Part shown: one piece after another, positions 17,311 to 25,867 of the stretch | How the letters are laid out: each line of letters starts with the position of its first letter | Position numbering within the stretch: the stretch's first letter is position 1 | NCBI RefSeq assembly: GCF_000720765.1 | Contig: NZ_JODC01000005.1 | Span: 248,001-312,000, forward strand | DNA: 64,000 bases | Direction: 5' to 3' | From: Streptomyces sp. NRRL S-646 | GTDB lineage: Bacteria; Actinomycetota; Actinomycetes; Streptomycetales; Streptomycetaceae | Notes under the pieces: model-generated | What the model saw: only the letters and a program-made list of their open reading frames with translations | The model's database searches: none | What the model was told of the DNA's origin: nothing | Program-made: the position numbers and the translations under genes

Positions 17311-19347
17311 CTAATCGAAGCGGGCAAGATCCTGCAGCCAAGCTGTCGCCGAGCTGTCCGAAGGCGCCCGCCAGTCCCCCCGCGGGGACAGTGAACCCCC
17401 GGCCGAAACCTTCGGCCCATTGGGCATCGCCGACCGCTTGAACTGCGCGAACGCGAAGAAGCGGCGGCAGAAGACCTCCAGCCACTGCCGGATCTCCGGC
17501 AGGTCGTACGCCACCCGCTTGGCGTCGGGGAAGCCGGGCGGCCAGCCGCCCGCGTCCGAGTCGTGCCACGCGTGCCAGGCCAGGAAGGCGATCTTCGACG
17601 GCCGGAACCCGTACCGCAGCACATGGAACAGTGTGAAGTCGTGCAGCGCGTACGGCCCGATCTTCGACTCGGTCGACTGCATCTCCTCACCCGGCACCAG
17701 CTCCGGGCTGATCTCGGTGTCGAGGATCGCGGCCAGGATCTTCCCCGTCTCCTCGTCGAACTGCCCGCTGCTGATGACCCACCGGATCAGATGCTGCATC
17801 AGCGTCTTCGGCACACCCGAGTTGACGTTGTAGTGGCTCATCTGGTCGCCCACGCCGTACGTGGACCAGCCGAGCGCCAGCTCCGACAGATCACCGGTGC
17901 CGAGCACGATGCCGCCGCGCTGGTTGGCGAGCCGGAACAGGTAGTCGGTGCGCAGGCCCGCCTGCACGTTCTCGAAGGTGACGTCGTACACCGGCTCACC
18001 GGAGGCGAACGGATGCCCCATCTCCTGCAGCATCAGCCGCGCCGTCGGCGTGATGTCCAGTTCGGCCGCCGTGACCCCCAGAGAGCGCATCAGCGCGTGC
18101 GCGTTGGCCTTGGTGTGGTCGCTGGTCGCGAAGCCGGGCAGGGTCCACGCCAGGATGTCGCTGCGCGGACGCCCCGCACGGTCCATCGCCCGCGCGGCGA
18201 CGATCAGCGCATGCGTGGAGTCCAGGCCGCCGGACACCCCGATGACCACCTTCGGGCCGCCGATCGAGGCGAGGCGCTGCTGGAGGCCCTCGACCTGGAT
18301 GTTGTACGCCTCGTAGCAGTCCAGGGCGAGCCGCTCCGCGTCGGCCGGCACGAACGGGAAGCGCTCCAGCCGGCGGCGCAGCCCGAGATCGGTGAGCGGC
18401 GGATCGAGCTCGAACCCGACGGTCCGGAAGTCACCGGTGCGCGCCCGGTGCGTACGGCGGTTGTCGTCGAACGTGCCCATCCGCTGCCGCTCCTGCCGCA
18501 GCAGGTCGAGGTCGATGTCGGCGATGGCGTACTCGTCGCCGAGCGGGAACCGCTCGGTCTCGGCCAGCAGCGCACCGTTCTCGTAGACCATGGCCTGGCC
18601 GTCCCAGGACAGGTCGGTGGTCGACTCGCCGAGCCCGGCGGCCGCGTAGACGTACGCGGCGAGGCAGCGCGAGGACGCCGAGCGGCACAGCAGCTTGCGG
18701 TCCTCGGCCCGCCCGACCGTGATCGGGCTGCCGGAGAGGTTGACGAGGACGGTCGCACCGGCGAGGGCCGCCTCCGCGCTCGGCGGCACCGGCACCCACA
18801 TGTCCTCGCAGATCTCCGCGTGCAGCACCAGACCGGGCACGTCGTCGGCCGCGAACAGCAGATCCACGCCGAACGGCACGGACTCGCCGCCGACCCGGAT
18901 CGACCCGCCGCGCTCGTCGGCGCCGTCGGCGATCTGCCGGCGCTCGTAGAACTCCCGGTAGTACGGCGGGTACGACTTGGGCACCACACCGAGGACACGG
19001 CCGCGGTGCACGATCACCGCGCAGTTGTAGACCCGGTGGCGATGGCGCAGCGGGGCCCCGACGACCAGCACCGGCAGCAGCTCCGCCGAGCCGGCCACCA
19101 CTTCCCCGAGCGCCTGCTCGACCTGGTCGAGCAGTGCGTCCTGCAGCAGGAGGTCCTCGATGGAGTAGCCGCACAGCACCATCTCCGGGAAGACGGCGAC
19201 GGCGACACCCTCCTCGGCGCATCTGCGTGCGTGACGCAGGACCGCCTCGGCGTTGGCGGGCGGGTCCGCGATGACGGTGTGGCCCGTACATGCGGCGACG
19301 CGGGCGAAGCCGTGCTGATAGATGGACCAGAAGTTCGACTGAGGCAC
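17311..19347 (-). CDS. nadE: Glutamine-dependent NAD+ synthetase
   Basis: This 678-residue two-domain protein matches the mycobacterial glutamine-dependent NadE in length. The N-terminal nitrilase-like glutaminase (about 1-320) has the Glu in FPEMVLCGYSIEDLL, Lys in VPKSYPPYY and Cys in HAEICEDMW. The C-terminal synthetase (about 345-678) has the PP-loop SGGLDSTHAL and GTGDLSELALGWSTYG. It amidates nicotinic acid adenine dinucleotide to NAD+ using glutamine as the ammonia donor. GTG 19347 (VPQSNFWSIYQHGF) is chosen because the family starts directly with that motif; the ribosome site is weak. Downstream of it in the same island are glutamine-linked genes (glnA2-type and glnE). Confidence 0.95.
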   Translation of the reverse strand: MPQSNFWSIYQHGFARVAACTGHTVIADPPANAEAVLRHARRCAEEGVAVAVFPEMVLCGYSIEDLLLQDALLDQVEQALGEVVAGSAELLPVLVVGAPLRHRHRVYNCAVIVHRGRVLGVVPKSYPPYYREFYERRQIADGADERGGSIRVGGESVPFGVDLLFAADDVPGLVLHAEICEDMWVPVPPSAEAALAGATVLVNLSGSPITVGRAEDRKLLCRSASSRCLAAYVYAAAGLGESTTDLSWDGQAMVYENGALLAETERFPLGDEYAIADIDLDLLRQERQRMGTFDDNRRTHRARTGDFRTVGFELDPPLTDLGLRRRLERFPFVPADAERLALDCYEAYNIQVEGLQQRLASIGGPKVVIGVSGGLDSTHALIVAARAMDRAGRPRSDILAWTLPGFATSDHTKANAHALMRSLGVTAAELDITPTARLMLQEMGHPFASGEPVYDVTFENVQAGLRTDYLFRLANQRGGIVLGTGDLSELALGWSTYGVGDQMSHYNVNSGVPKTLMQHLIRWVISSGQFDEETGKILAAILDTEISPELVPGEEMQSTESKIGPYALHDFTLFHVLRYGFRPSKIAFLAWHAWHDSDAGGWPPGFPDAKRVAYDLPEIRQWLEVFCRRFFAFAQFKRSAMPNGPKVSAGGSLSPRGDWRAPSDSSATAWLQDLARFD

Positions 19348-19501
19348 GAGGATCAGTGTAATCGTCAGAGCGACGCGATGGGGGCGGGCCTCAGCGCCGC
19401 GCACCCCCGCCAACCTTTGGCGTGATCATGGCAGAGCGTACGCTGGTTCCTGCGGATTCGCCGTCCGATCGAGCGAGTCTCACGCCGAAGCAGGAGGCGC
19501 T

Positions 19502-19903
19502 GTGCAAAGCAATGGTGTCGCAGTCCGGGATGAGCGCGCGCAGGAGTGGGGCTGGTTCCTGGCATGGCTCGCGGTCGGTGGCTGTGTGGCGCTCGGGCTG
19601 GCCGCGCTGCTCTCGGTGGGCCTGGTCCTGATCGTCCTGGGAGCCCTGGCCGCCGTGTTCCTGCTGCGCAAGGGGCATCGGAACGCCGTCGTCGGAGCCG
19701 TCACCGGCCTGTCGCTGCCGCTCTTCTACGTTGCCTACCTGAACCGGGGTGGCCCGGGGAACGTGTGCCGGGCCACGGCCGGCGGGGAGACCTGCACCGA
19801 CGAGTACGCCCCGGTGCCGTTCCTGATCGCCGGCGCGCTGCTCTTCGCCGCCGGATTCCTGGTCTTTCTGATCCTTGACCGCCGCCGCAAGGGAACTCGC
19901 TGA
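19502..19903 (+). CDS. Small polytopic membrane protein with a cysteine pair
   Basis: This 133-residue protein has four hydrophobic helices: two adjoining at about 18-55, one at about 62-80 and one at about 106-125. An extracytoplasmic loop between the last two carries two Cys (NVCRATAGGETC) that could form a disulfide. The tail is basic. The start is GTG 19502 with a perfect AGGAGG four bases upstream. The family was not recognised. It is monocistronic and ends at a very strong stem-loop 12 bases past the stop codon. Confidence 0.75.
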   Translation: MQSNGVAVRDERAQEWGWFLAWLAVGGCVALGLAALLSVGLVLIVLGALAAVFLLRKGHRNAVVGAVTGLSLPLFYVAYLNRGGPGNVCRATAGGETCTDEYAPVPFLIAGALLFAAGFLVFLILDRRRKGTR

Positions 19904-19915
19904 CTCGTGGGCGCC

Positions 19916-19958
19916 TTCCGGTTTTCCGGCTGCCGACAGGCTGACCGGAAAACCGGAA
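19916..19958 (+). terminator. Large symmetric terminator hairpin
   Basis: The perfect 14-bp arms TTCCGGTTTTCCGG (19916-19929) and CCGGAAAACCGGAA (19945-19958) have a 15-nt loop. Each arm also contains its own CCGG-A4/T4-CCGG near-palindrome. It lies directly after the gene ending at 19903. Confidence 0.85.
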
Positions 19959-20083
19959 ACAGAAGTGCCCCACCCTGCGATACGGCTCGGGTTCTTTCTC
20001 CCCTGCCTCAGCGGCTCGGCGGCGGGCTCGTCAGAGCGACGCGATCGCCGGGCGCGGGGTGTGCGTCACCCCACGCACGCCGA

Positions 20084-20115
20084 AGGGGCGCGGGATGAAC
20101 ACATCCCGCGCCCCT
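20084..20115 (-). terminator. Terminator of the sedolisin gene
   Basis: The perfect 14-bp arms AGGGGCGCGGGATG (20084-20097) and CATCCCGCGCCCCT (20102-20115) have a 4-nt loop and lie 29 bases past the protease stop codon on the minus strand. Confidence 0.85.
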
Positions 20116-20143
20116 CAGGTGCCGTTACCGGCGGTGCGGTGCC

Positions 20144-22084
20144 TCAGTGGCCCTTGTACGACTCCACGTAGCCGTTCGCGGGCGAGCCCACGCCGGTGAC
20201 GTCGTCGTAGCCCTTGACCGCGGACAGCGAGCTGTCCTTGCCGAGGCTGCGGACCGAGGTGGCCAGGCCGCCGGTGGCGTCGTAGCCGTTGACGAAGTCG
20301 ACGCGCGCGACGGCGAGGTCCTTGCCCGTCGGCTTGTCGACGACGTCGTGGTAGACACCCTTGCCGTACCGGGCGTAGATCTCCGGGTTGGCGAAGCCGA
20401 GCGCCTTGCCGCCGTGTGCCTCCTGGGCCAGTGCCTGGACGGCCGCGATGACCGGAGCGGCGAGCGAGGTGCCGCCGATGCGGTACTCGTCGTACGCCTG
20501 GGTCTTCCCGTCCGGCAGGGTCTGGGTCTGGCCGACCAGGAAGCCGGTGTTCGGGTCGGCGATCGCCGCGATGTCCGGGACGACACGGTTGCCGTCGGCG
20601 CTGTTGGCCGTGGCGAGCGCGTCCGGGACGACGCCCTTCTGGTAGAAGGGCTCGGCGACCGTCTTGCTGGTGCCGCCGCCCGCACCCGAGGTGAACGCGC
20701 CGGGGAAGTTGGTCCAGCTCTTGCCGTCCGCGGACAGCACGGCCTTCTCGGTGCCCCAGCCGGTTTCCCACTGGTAGTTGTTGCTCTTGCCGACCGCCAG
20801 CGAGGTACCGCCGACCGCCGTCACCCAGGCCGAGTTGGCCGGGGTGTCGACCTGCTTCGTCTTGGTGTTGGCGACCTCGTCGCCGTTGTCACCGGAGGAG
20901 AAGTAGAAGCCGATGCCCTCGACCGCGCCGAACTGGAACACCTGGTCGTAGGCGGCCGCGAGGTCCGGCGTCTGGTTGGCCTCGATGTCGCCCCACGAGT
21001 TGGAGACGATGTCGGCGAGGTGGTTGTCCACCACCTTGCTCAGCGAGTCCAGCAGGTCGTTGTCCATGCACGACGCGGCGCCCACATAGGTGACGTCCGC
21101 GGCCGGCGCGACCGCGTGCACGGCCTCGACGTCCAGGGTCTCCTCGCCGTACCAGCCGGCGGCGGAGCAGTCCTTGGTGTTCGTGTACTTCTTCGGCAGG
21201 ACCTGGTGCAGCTGCCCGGTCGTCCACTTGGCGTCGCCGTGCTTGCCGGCGTACGTCTGCGCGTCGAACGCGATGGACGGCGAGGCGTACGCGTCCGTGA
21301 TGGCGATCCGGACACCCTTGCCGGTGTAGCTGCCCGCACCGTAGGCGGCGCGCAGCTGCTTGCCGGTGTAGCCCTTGATCGCGTACGGGATCTTCGAACC
21401 GTAGGCGTCGGGCAGCGTGCTCGCGATGTTCGAGCCGAAGTACGAGGAGAACGGCCCGGAGTTGCGGAACACGGTCTCCGGCGGCGGCAGCTGGTCGTCG
21501 TGGGTCGACTTGTGCGGAGCGTTGTCCAGGCCGGTGACGGTCAGGACGGCGCCCTTCAGGCTCTCCGGGACGGAGGCGGCCTTCGCCGGCGCCCGGTAGG
21601 TCTTCGAGCCCTTGGTGTAGTTGTGCAGCTGGGTGCCGAACGCCTTCTCGGCGGCGGCCACGTCACCGGTGACGGAGACGTAGTGCTGCGTGGTGCCCGT
21701 GACCTTCAGGCCCGCGGACCTCAGCCACGACTTGACCGCGGCCACCTGGGCCTTGGTCGCGCCGTAGCGGGCCTGTGCCTGCTTGGCGCTCAGGTACTTG
21801 CCGTACGAGGCCGAGCTCGGGTCGGACACGGCCTTCGCGTAGGCGGCGAGGCCGGCGGCGTCCTTGCCCGCGAAATACACCCGGGCGGAGACCCGGGAGC
21901 TGTCGGACGTGGCTCCCTTGTCCGCCCTGGCCGTCGCCCACGCGGGCTTGGTGCCCGCGAGTGCGTTCCGGCCGGGGTTGTCCGCGGCGTGCGCCGCGGG
22001 TATGCCGAGCGCCAGCGCACCGGCGATCATGGGCAGTGTCGCCGCCATGCTCACGGTGCGCAGTTTGGCGCGGTTGGATCTCAT
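20144..22084 (-). CDS. Secreted S53 serine-carboxyl peptidase (sedolisin/kumamolisin)
   Basis: This 646-residue preproprotein has a signal peptide (about 1-33, ending AAHA), a Pro-kumamolisin propeptide (about 55-195) and an S53 catalytic domain. In the catalytic domain GEETLDVEAVHA supplies the Glu-x3-Asp pair, a DNGD segment the oxyanion Asp, and GGTSLAAP the catalytic Ser. The DVTGVGSPANG tail forms the Ca2+ site. Such enzymes are acid endopeptidases activated by removing the propeptide outside the cell. ATG 22084 has AGGGGG four bases upstream and the following residues form the signal peptide. It would supply peptides and ammonia during growth on protein. Confidence 0.93.
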   Translation of the reverse strand: MRSNRAKLRTVSMAATLPMIAGALALGIPAAHAADNPGRNALAGTKPAWATARADKGATSDSSRVSARVYFAGKDAAGLAAYAKAVSDPSSASYGKYLSAKQAQARYGATKAQVAAVKSWLRSAGLKVTGTTQHYVSVTGDVAAAEKAFGTQLHNYTKGSKTYRAPAKAASVPESLKGAVLTVTGLDNAPHKSTHDDQLPPPETVFRNSGPFSSYFGSNIASTLPDAYGSKIPYAIKGYTGKQLRAAYGAGSYTGKGVRIAITDAYASPSIAFDAQTYAGKHGDAKWTTGQLHQVLPKKYTNTKDCSAAGWYGEETLDVEAVHAVAPAADVTYVGAASCMDNDLLDSLSKVVDNHLADIVSNSWGDIEANQTPDLAAAYDQVFQFGAVEGIGFYFSSGDNGDEVANTKTKQVDTPANSAWVTAVGGTSLAVGKSNNYQWETGWGTEKAVLSADGKSWTNFPGAFTSGAGGGTSKTVAEPFYQKGVVPDALATANSADGNRVVPDIAAIADPNTGFLVGQTQTLPDGKTQAYDEYRIGGTSLAAPVIAAVQALAQEAHGGKALGFANPEIYARYGKGVYHDVVDKPTGKDLAVARVDFVNGYDATGGLATSVRSLGKDSSLSAVKGYDDVTGVGSPANGYVESYKGH

Positions 22085-22204
22085 GGAACCCCCTGCGATG
22101 CGGTTCTTCGCATGTGTGGTCGGTCGTCGCTGTGATCCGCGTAGACAACCCGCTCCGCGGCGGAGGCGCGGGCATTGGATCAAGCGATGGGGGTCACTCT
22201 TTCG

Positions 22205-22217
22205 ATGAACCGTTCAT
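22205..22217. promoter_or_regulatory. Short palindrome in the sedolisin promoter region
   Basis: ATGAAC-C-GTTCAT is a perfect 6-bp inverted repeat with a single central base, about 120 bases upstream of the protease start. A possible operator; symmetry is the only evidence. Confidence 0.3.
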
Positions 22218-22297
22218 GCCAGGGGAATGCGTAAGCCAAGAGAAACCCAAGGAACCGTCATCCAGGGCGATTTGAGGCTTTCGTTCCCCTCGGAGGG

Positions 22298-22930
22298 TTA
22301 TGAACGCGCTTTCGCCCCGCGCTCCTTGAGCATGTCCGCCATCAGCTTGATCTCCGACTGCTGAGCGTCGACCATGCCCTGCGCGAGACTCTTCTCCACC
22401 CCGACCCGGCACTTGGCGACACAGCCCTCGGCCATGTGGATGCCGCCCTTGTGATGGTCCGTCATCAACTGCAGATAGAAGACCTCGGCCTGCTTGCCGC
22501 TGAGCGTGCCGAGTTTCGTCATCTCCGTGTTGGTCGCCATGCCGGGCATCAGCGCGCCGTCCTTGCCGGAGGCCATGTCGCCCATGCCCATCCAGGTCAT
22601 CGGCGGATCCGCCGACACCTTCGGCAGCCCCCACAGATCCAGCCAGCCCAGCAGCATGCCGCGCTGGTTGGCCTGCGTCTGCGCGATGTCGTAGGCGAGC
22701 CGTCGCACTTCCGCGTTCTTCGTACGGTCGCGCACGATGTACGACATCTCGACGGCCTGCTGGTGATGCACCGCCATGTCCCGCGCGAATCCCGCGTCCG
22801 CGGAGTCGGCGGTGGGCGTGCTCGCGCCCGTGTCCGACCCGCCGTCCTCGGCGACCGCATAGGTGATCGCACCCGCGGCGACGAGCGCGGCCGCCGTTGC
22901 CCCGGCGATCCAGCCGATGTGCTTCCTCAC
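22298..22930 (-). CDS. DUF305 protein with a membrane anchor
   Basis: This 210-residue protein has an N-terminal transmembrane or signal segment (about 5-25) and an extracytoplasmic DUF305 domain of the ferritin-like helical type. The paired motifs MAVHHQQAVEM near 52-62 and LMTDHHKGGIHMAEG near 145 hold repeated His and Met/Glu positions suited to metal binding. Several other Met-rich stretches (WMGMGDMASGKDGALMPGM) add to a copper-like appearance; DUF305 proteins have been linked to copper handling, but no direct evidence exists here. The start GTG 22930 lies one base after the stop of the DUF3105 gene (TGAC-GTG), implying translational coupling. Confidence 0.88.
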   Translation of the reverse strand: MRKHIGWIAGATAAALVAAGAITYAVAEDGGSDTGASTPTADSADAGFARDMAVHHQQAVEMSYIVRDRTKNAEVRRLAYDIAQTQANQRGMLLGWLDLWGLPKVSADPPMTWMGMGDMASGKDGALMPGMATNTEMTKLGTLSGKQAEVFYLQLMTDHHKGGIHMAEGCVAKCRVGVEKSLAQGMVDAQQSEIKLMADMLKERGAKARS

Positions 22931-22931
22931 G

Positions 22932-23606
22932 TCACATCGTCCCGCCGGTGCAGGAGGCACCCGGCTCCGGGGTCTGCTTGCCCTGCACATACGTCTCGAA
23001 GAACTTGGCGACCTTCGGGTCGTCGGCGCTCGTCACGCTCAGCTGGTGCCCCCACGCCGACAGCTCGATCGGGGAGGACTGGTCGGAGTACGGGCTCATC
23101 AGCGAGTACGGCGTCTGCTTCACCTTCGCCGCGAGCTTGTCCACGTCGGACTTCTTCGCCTTGTCGGTGTACGTCACCCAGACCGCGCCGTGCTCCAGGG
23201 CGTGTACGGCGTTCTCGTCGTGCACGGCCTTGGTGTAGACGTCGCCGTTGCAGTTGAGCCACACCTGGTTGTGGTTGCCGCCGACCGGAGGGTGCATCGG
23301 GTAGCCGACCGTCCCGGTGACATGGTTGCGGGCCAGCTTGCCCGTCCAGGTCCGCACCCCGTCCTTGCCGGTGACGAAGTGCCCCTTGCCGTCGCCCGAG
23401 GACGTCGTGTCGCTCGCCGTGTCGCTCTTCTTGCCGTCCTGCGACTTCACGATGAAGACACCGCCGACCACCAGAGCGGCGACGACCAGCACGCTCGCGC
23501 CGATCGTGAGGATCCGGTTGCGCCGCTCGCGGGCCTGCTCGGCGCGCCGCATCTCCTCTATTCGAGCCTTGCGTGCCGCGCTGCTGCTCTTCTTGGCGGT
23601 GGCCAT
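22932..23606 (-). CDS. DUF3105 membrane-anchored extracytoplasmic protein
   Basis: This 224-residue protein has a highly charged cytoplasmic N-terminus (about 1-32, Arg/Lys/Glu-rich), one transmembrane helix (about 33-53) and an outer DUF3105 domain. The domain shows the recurring PMHPPVGGNHNQVWLNCNG, HALEHGAVWVTY and PYSDQSSPIELSAWGHQL segments. The many conserved His, one Cys pair across the chain and the coupling to the DUF305 gene suggest a shared, probably metal-related function at the cell surface. The start ATG 23606 has AAGGAC eight bases upstream. The biochemical function is unknown. Confidence 0.88.
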   Translation of the reverse strand: MATAKKSSSAARKARIEEMRRAEQARERRNRILTIGASVLVVAALVVGGVFIVKSQDGKKSDTASDTTSSGDGKGHFVTGKDGVRTWTGKLARNHVTGTVGYPMHPPVGGNHNQVWLNCNGDVYTKAVHDENAVHALEHGAVWVTYTDKAKKSDVDKLAAKVKQTPYSLMSPYSDQSSPIELSAWGHQLSVTSADDPKVAKFFETYVQGKQTPEPGASCTGGTM

Positions 23607-23960
23607 CGCAGTGTCCTTCTGGGGGAATCGGGTGGGGGGTGGGAAAAAATGTCGGTCGGGTCGCCTGATCGTAGTGGGAGACCGGTGACGTTTTGCAGAC
23701 GGGGCAAGGGAAAGCCGGTTCCTGCGGAGGCGCTCATTACCTTCTGCCGGGCCTCCCATTACGGATGTCGGTCCGAGCAGGCAAGATGGGCGGTGAGCAG
23801 TACACCCGCCGTTGGCGAGGCGTTCAGGCCGCGGTCGGCCGGCCGATCATGGTCGGCAACGCGCACGAAATGCTGTTGTGGTGTGATGCTCAGGTGCCCG
23901 ACCGCCTCCTGCGGGACAGGGAGACAGGCGGCCTGACCAGCAAGGATGGGGAAGCGGAAG
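23607..23960. other. Intergenic control region between the DUF3105 gene and glnA2
   Basis: These 354 bases separate divergent genes. Promoters for both sides must lie here. Reading frames across it have no ribosome site or recognisable product. ATTAC occurs at two places (near 23737 and 23758), but a clear GlnR-type GTnAC-n6-GAAAC array was not found. No stem-loop of note was seen. Confidence 0.5.
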
Positions 23961-25322
23961 ATGGACAAGCAGCAGGAGTTCGTGCTCCGGACACTGGAGG
24001 AGCGCGACATCCGTTTCGTACGGCTGTGGTTCACGGACGTGCTGGGCTTCCTCAAGTCCGTCGCCGTGGCCCCCGCCGAGCTTGAACAGGCCTTCGACGA
24101 GGGCATCGGCTTCGACGGCTCGGCGATCGAGGGCTTCGCCCGTGTCTACGAGTCCGACATGATCGCCAAGCCGGACCCGTCGACCTTCCAGATCCTGCCC
24201 TGGCGCGCCGAGGCCCCCGGCACCGCCCGCATGTTCTGCGACATCCTCATGCCGGACGGCTCCCCGTCCTTCGCCGACCCGCGCTACGTCCTCAAGCGCG
24301 CCCTGACCCGCGGCTCCGACCTGGGCTTCACCTTCTACACCCACCCGGAGATCGAGTTCTTCCTGCTGAAGGACCGCCCGCTGGACGGCACGCGCCCGAC
24401 GCCCGCCGACAACTCCGGCTACTTCGACCACACCCCGCAGAACATCGGCATGGACTTCCGCCGCCAGGCGATCACCATGCTGGAGTCGATGGGCATCTCG
24501 GTCGAGTTCTCCCACCACGAGGGCGCCCCGGGCCAGCAGGAGATCGACCTCCGCTACGCCGACGCGCTCTCCACGGCGGACAACATCATGACGTTCCGCC
24601 TGGTCATGAAGCAGGTGGCACTGGAGCAGGGCGTCCAGGCGACCTTCATGCCGAAGCCGTTCTCGGAGCACCCGGGCAGCGGCATGCACACGCACCTCTC
24701 CCTCTTCGAGGGCGACAGGAACGCGTTCTACGAGTCCGGCTCGGAGTACCAGCTCTCCAAGGTCGGCCGCTCCTTCATCGCGGGCCTGCTCAAGCACGCG
24801 GCGGAGATCTCCGCGGTCACCAACCAGTGGGTGAACTCCTACAAGCGCATCTGGGGCGGCTCGGAGCGCACGGCCGGCGCCGGCGGCGAGGCCCCCTCCT
24901 ACATCTGCTGGGGCCACAACAACCGCTCGGCCCTGGTCCGCGTCCCGATGTACAAGCCCGGCAAGACGGGCTCCGCGCGGGTCGAGGTCCGCTCCCTGGA
25001 CTCGGGCGCGAACCCGTACCTGGCGTACGCGCTGCTGCTGGCCGCCGGCCTGAAGGGCATCGAGCAGGGCTACGAGCTCCCGCCGGGCGCCGAGGACGAC
25101 GTCTGGGCCCTCTCGGACGCCGAGCGCCGCGCGATGGGCATCGAGCCCCTCCCGCAGAACCTGGGCGAGGCGCTCACTCTGATGGAGCGCAGCGACCTGG
25201 TCGCCGAGACCCTGGGCGAGCACGTCTTCGATTTCTTCCTGCGCAACAAGCGCCAGGAGTGGGAGGAGTACCGCAGCGAGGTCACGGCGTTCGAGCTGCG
25301 GAAGAACCTGCCGGTTCTGTAG
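23961..25322 (+). CDS. glnA2: Glutamine synthetase-like gamma-glutamylpolyamine synthetase
   Basis: This 453-residue GSI-fold enzyme has the beta-grasp GIGFDGSAIEGF segment, HPEIEFF and HHEGAPGQQEID metal ligands, and the GSGMHTHLSL and NRSALVRVP substrate/ATP motifs. In E. coli GlnA the adenylylated Tyr lies in NLYDLP; the aligned segment here is DDVWALS, with Trp382 in its place, so GlnE should not control it. The length and context (near nadE and glnE) match streptomycete GlnA2, which was shown in S. coelicolor to glutamylate polyamines rather than ammonia. The orthology is from memory. ATG 23961 is preferred (GCGGAAG upstream); ATG 23946 is an alternative. Confidence 0.88.
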   Translation: MDKQQEFVLRTLEERDIRFVRLWFTDVLGFLKSVAVAPAELEQAFDEGIGFDGSAIEGFARVYESDMIAKPDPSTFQILPWRAEAPGTARMFCDILMPDGSPSFADPRYVLKRALTRGSDLGFTFYTHPEIEFFLLKDRPLDGTRPTPADNSGYFDHTPQNIGMDFRRQAITMLESMGISVEFSHHEGAPGQQEIDLRYADALSTADNIMTFRLVMKQVALEQGVQATFMPKPFSEHPGSGMHTHLSLFEGDRNAFYESGSEYQLSKVGRSFIAGLLKHAAEISAVTNQWVNSYKRIWGGSERTAGAGGEAPSYICWGHNNRSALVRVPMYKPGKTGSARVEVRSLDSGANPYLAYALLLAAGLKGIEQGYELPPGAEDDVWALSDAERRAMGIEPLPQNLGEALTLMERSDLVAETLGEHVFDFFLRNKRQEWEEYRSEVTAFELRKNLPVL

Positions 25323-25356
25323 TTCTGTAGGGCTCTCCGCTCCAGAAACGCACGGG

Positions 25357-25386
25357 AAGGCCGCGGCGCCGATGCGCCGCGGCCTT
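25357..25386. terminator. Bidirectional terminator between glnA2 and the VOC gene
   Basis: The perfect 13-bp arms AAGGCCGCGGCGC (25357-25369) and GCGCCGCGGCCTT (25374-25386) have a 4-nt loop and lie between convergent genes. A-rich and T-containing flanks suit termination in both directions. Confidence 0.85.
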
Positions 25387-25392
25387 CGTCGG

Positions 25393-25833
25393 CTACTGCC
25401 GCTGGGCCGCCAGGTCGGCCAGCACCTTGTGCAGGGGTTCCGTCTCCCGGCGCCGGTACTCCTGGATGGCCCAGCCGTTGCCGTCCGGGTCCTTGAAGTA
25501 CATGAAGGTGGCGCCGTCCTGCGGGGCGAACTGCTGCGGCTCGGTGACCTCCAGCCCGCGCGCCGTCAGCTCCTCGTACGCCGCCTTCGCGTCCGTCACG
25601 CAGAGCTGCATCCCGTGGTACGTCCCCGGCTGCGGCGTCCCGGTCGGCACCTGCAGGCCGTCGACCAGCGCGATCGAACACCCCGACCCGGGCGGGGTGA
25701 GCTGGACGATCCGCACCCCCTCCATCACCTCGCCGTCGAGATCCACATGGAAGCCGACCTTGTCCCGGTAGAACTCCTTGGCCCGGTCCACGTCCGAGAC
25801 CGGCAGCAGGATCACTTCGAGGCTCATCTCCAT
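25393..25833 (-). CDS. VOC-family (glyoxalase/dioxygenase-fold) protein
   Basis: This 146-residue protein consists of two beta-alpha-beta-beta-beta modules. The N-terminal VSDVDRAKEFYRDKVGFHVD and C-terminal FKDPDGNGWAIQEY motifs are diagnostic of the vicinal oxygen chelate family. One metal ligand is likely the Glu of IQEY, with His of YHGMQL as another. Members are lactoylglutathione lyases, dioxygenases or antibiotic-binding resistance proteins, and the role here is unassigned. The start is ATG 25833 with AGGGAG seven bases upstream. It lies 34 bases downstream of the PNPOx-like gene and may be cotranscribed with it. Confidence 0.88.
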   Translation of the reverse strand: MEMSLEVILLPVSDVDRAKEFYRDKVGFHVDLDGEVMEGVRIVQLTPPGSGCSIALVDGLQVPTGTPQPGTYHGMQLCVTDAKAAYEELTARGLEVTEPQQFAPQDGATFMYFKDPDGNGWAIQEYRRRETEPLHKVLADLAAQRQ

Positions 25834-25867
25834 GGAGCGACTCCCTTGTCGTTGCGTCGGTCGTACG

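Noticed and set aside
23607..23960. GlnR-type operator in front of glnA2
   Set aside because: Two ATTAC motifs occur but the required spacing and GAAAC halves were not found.
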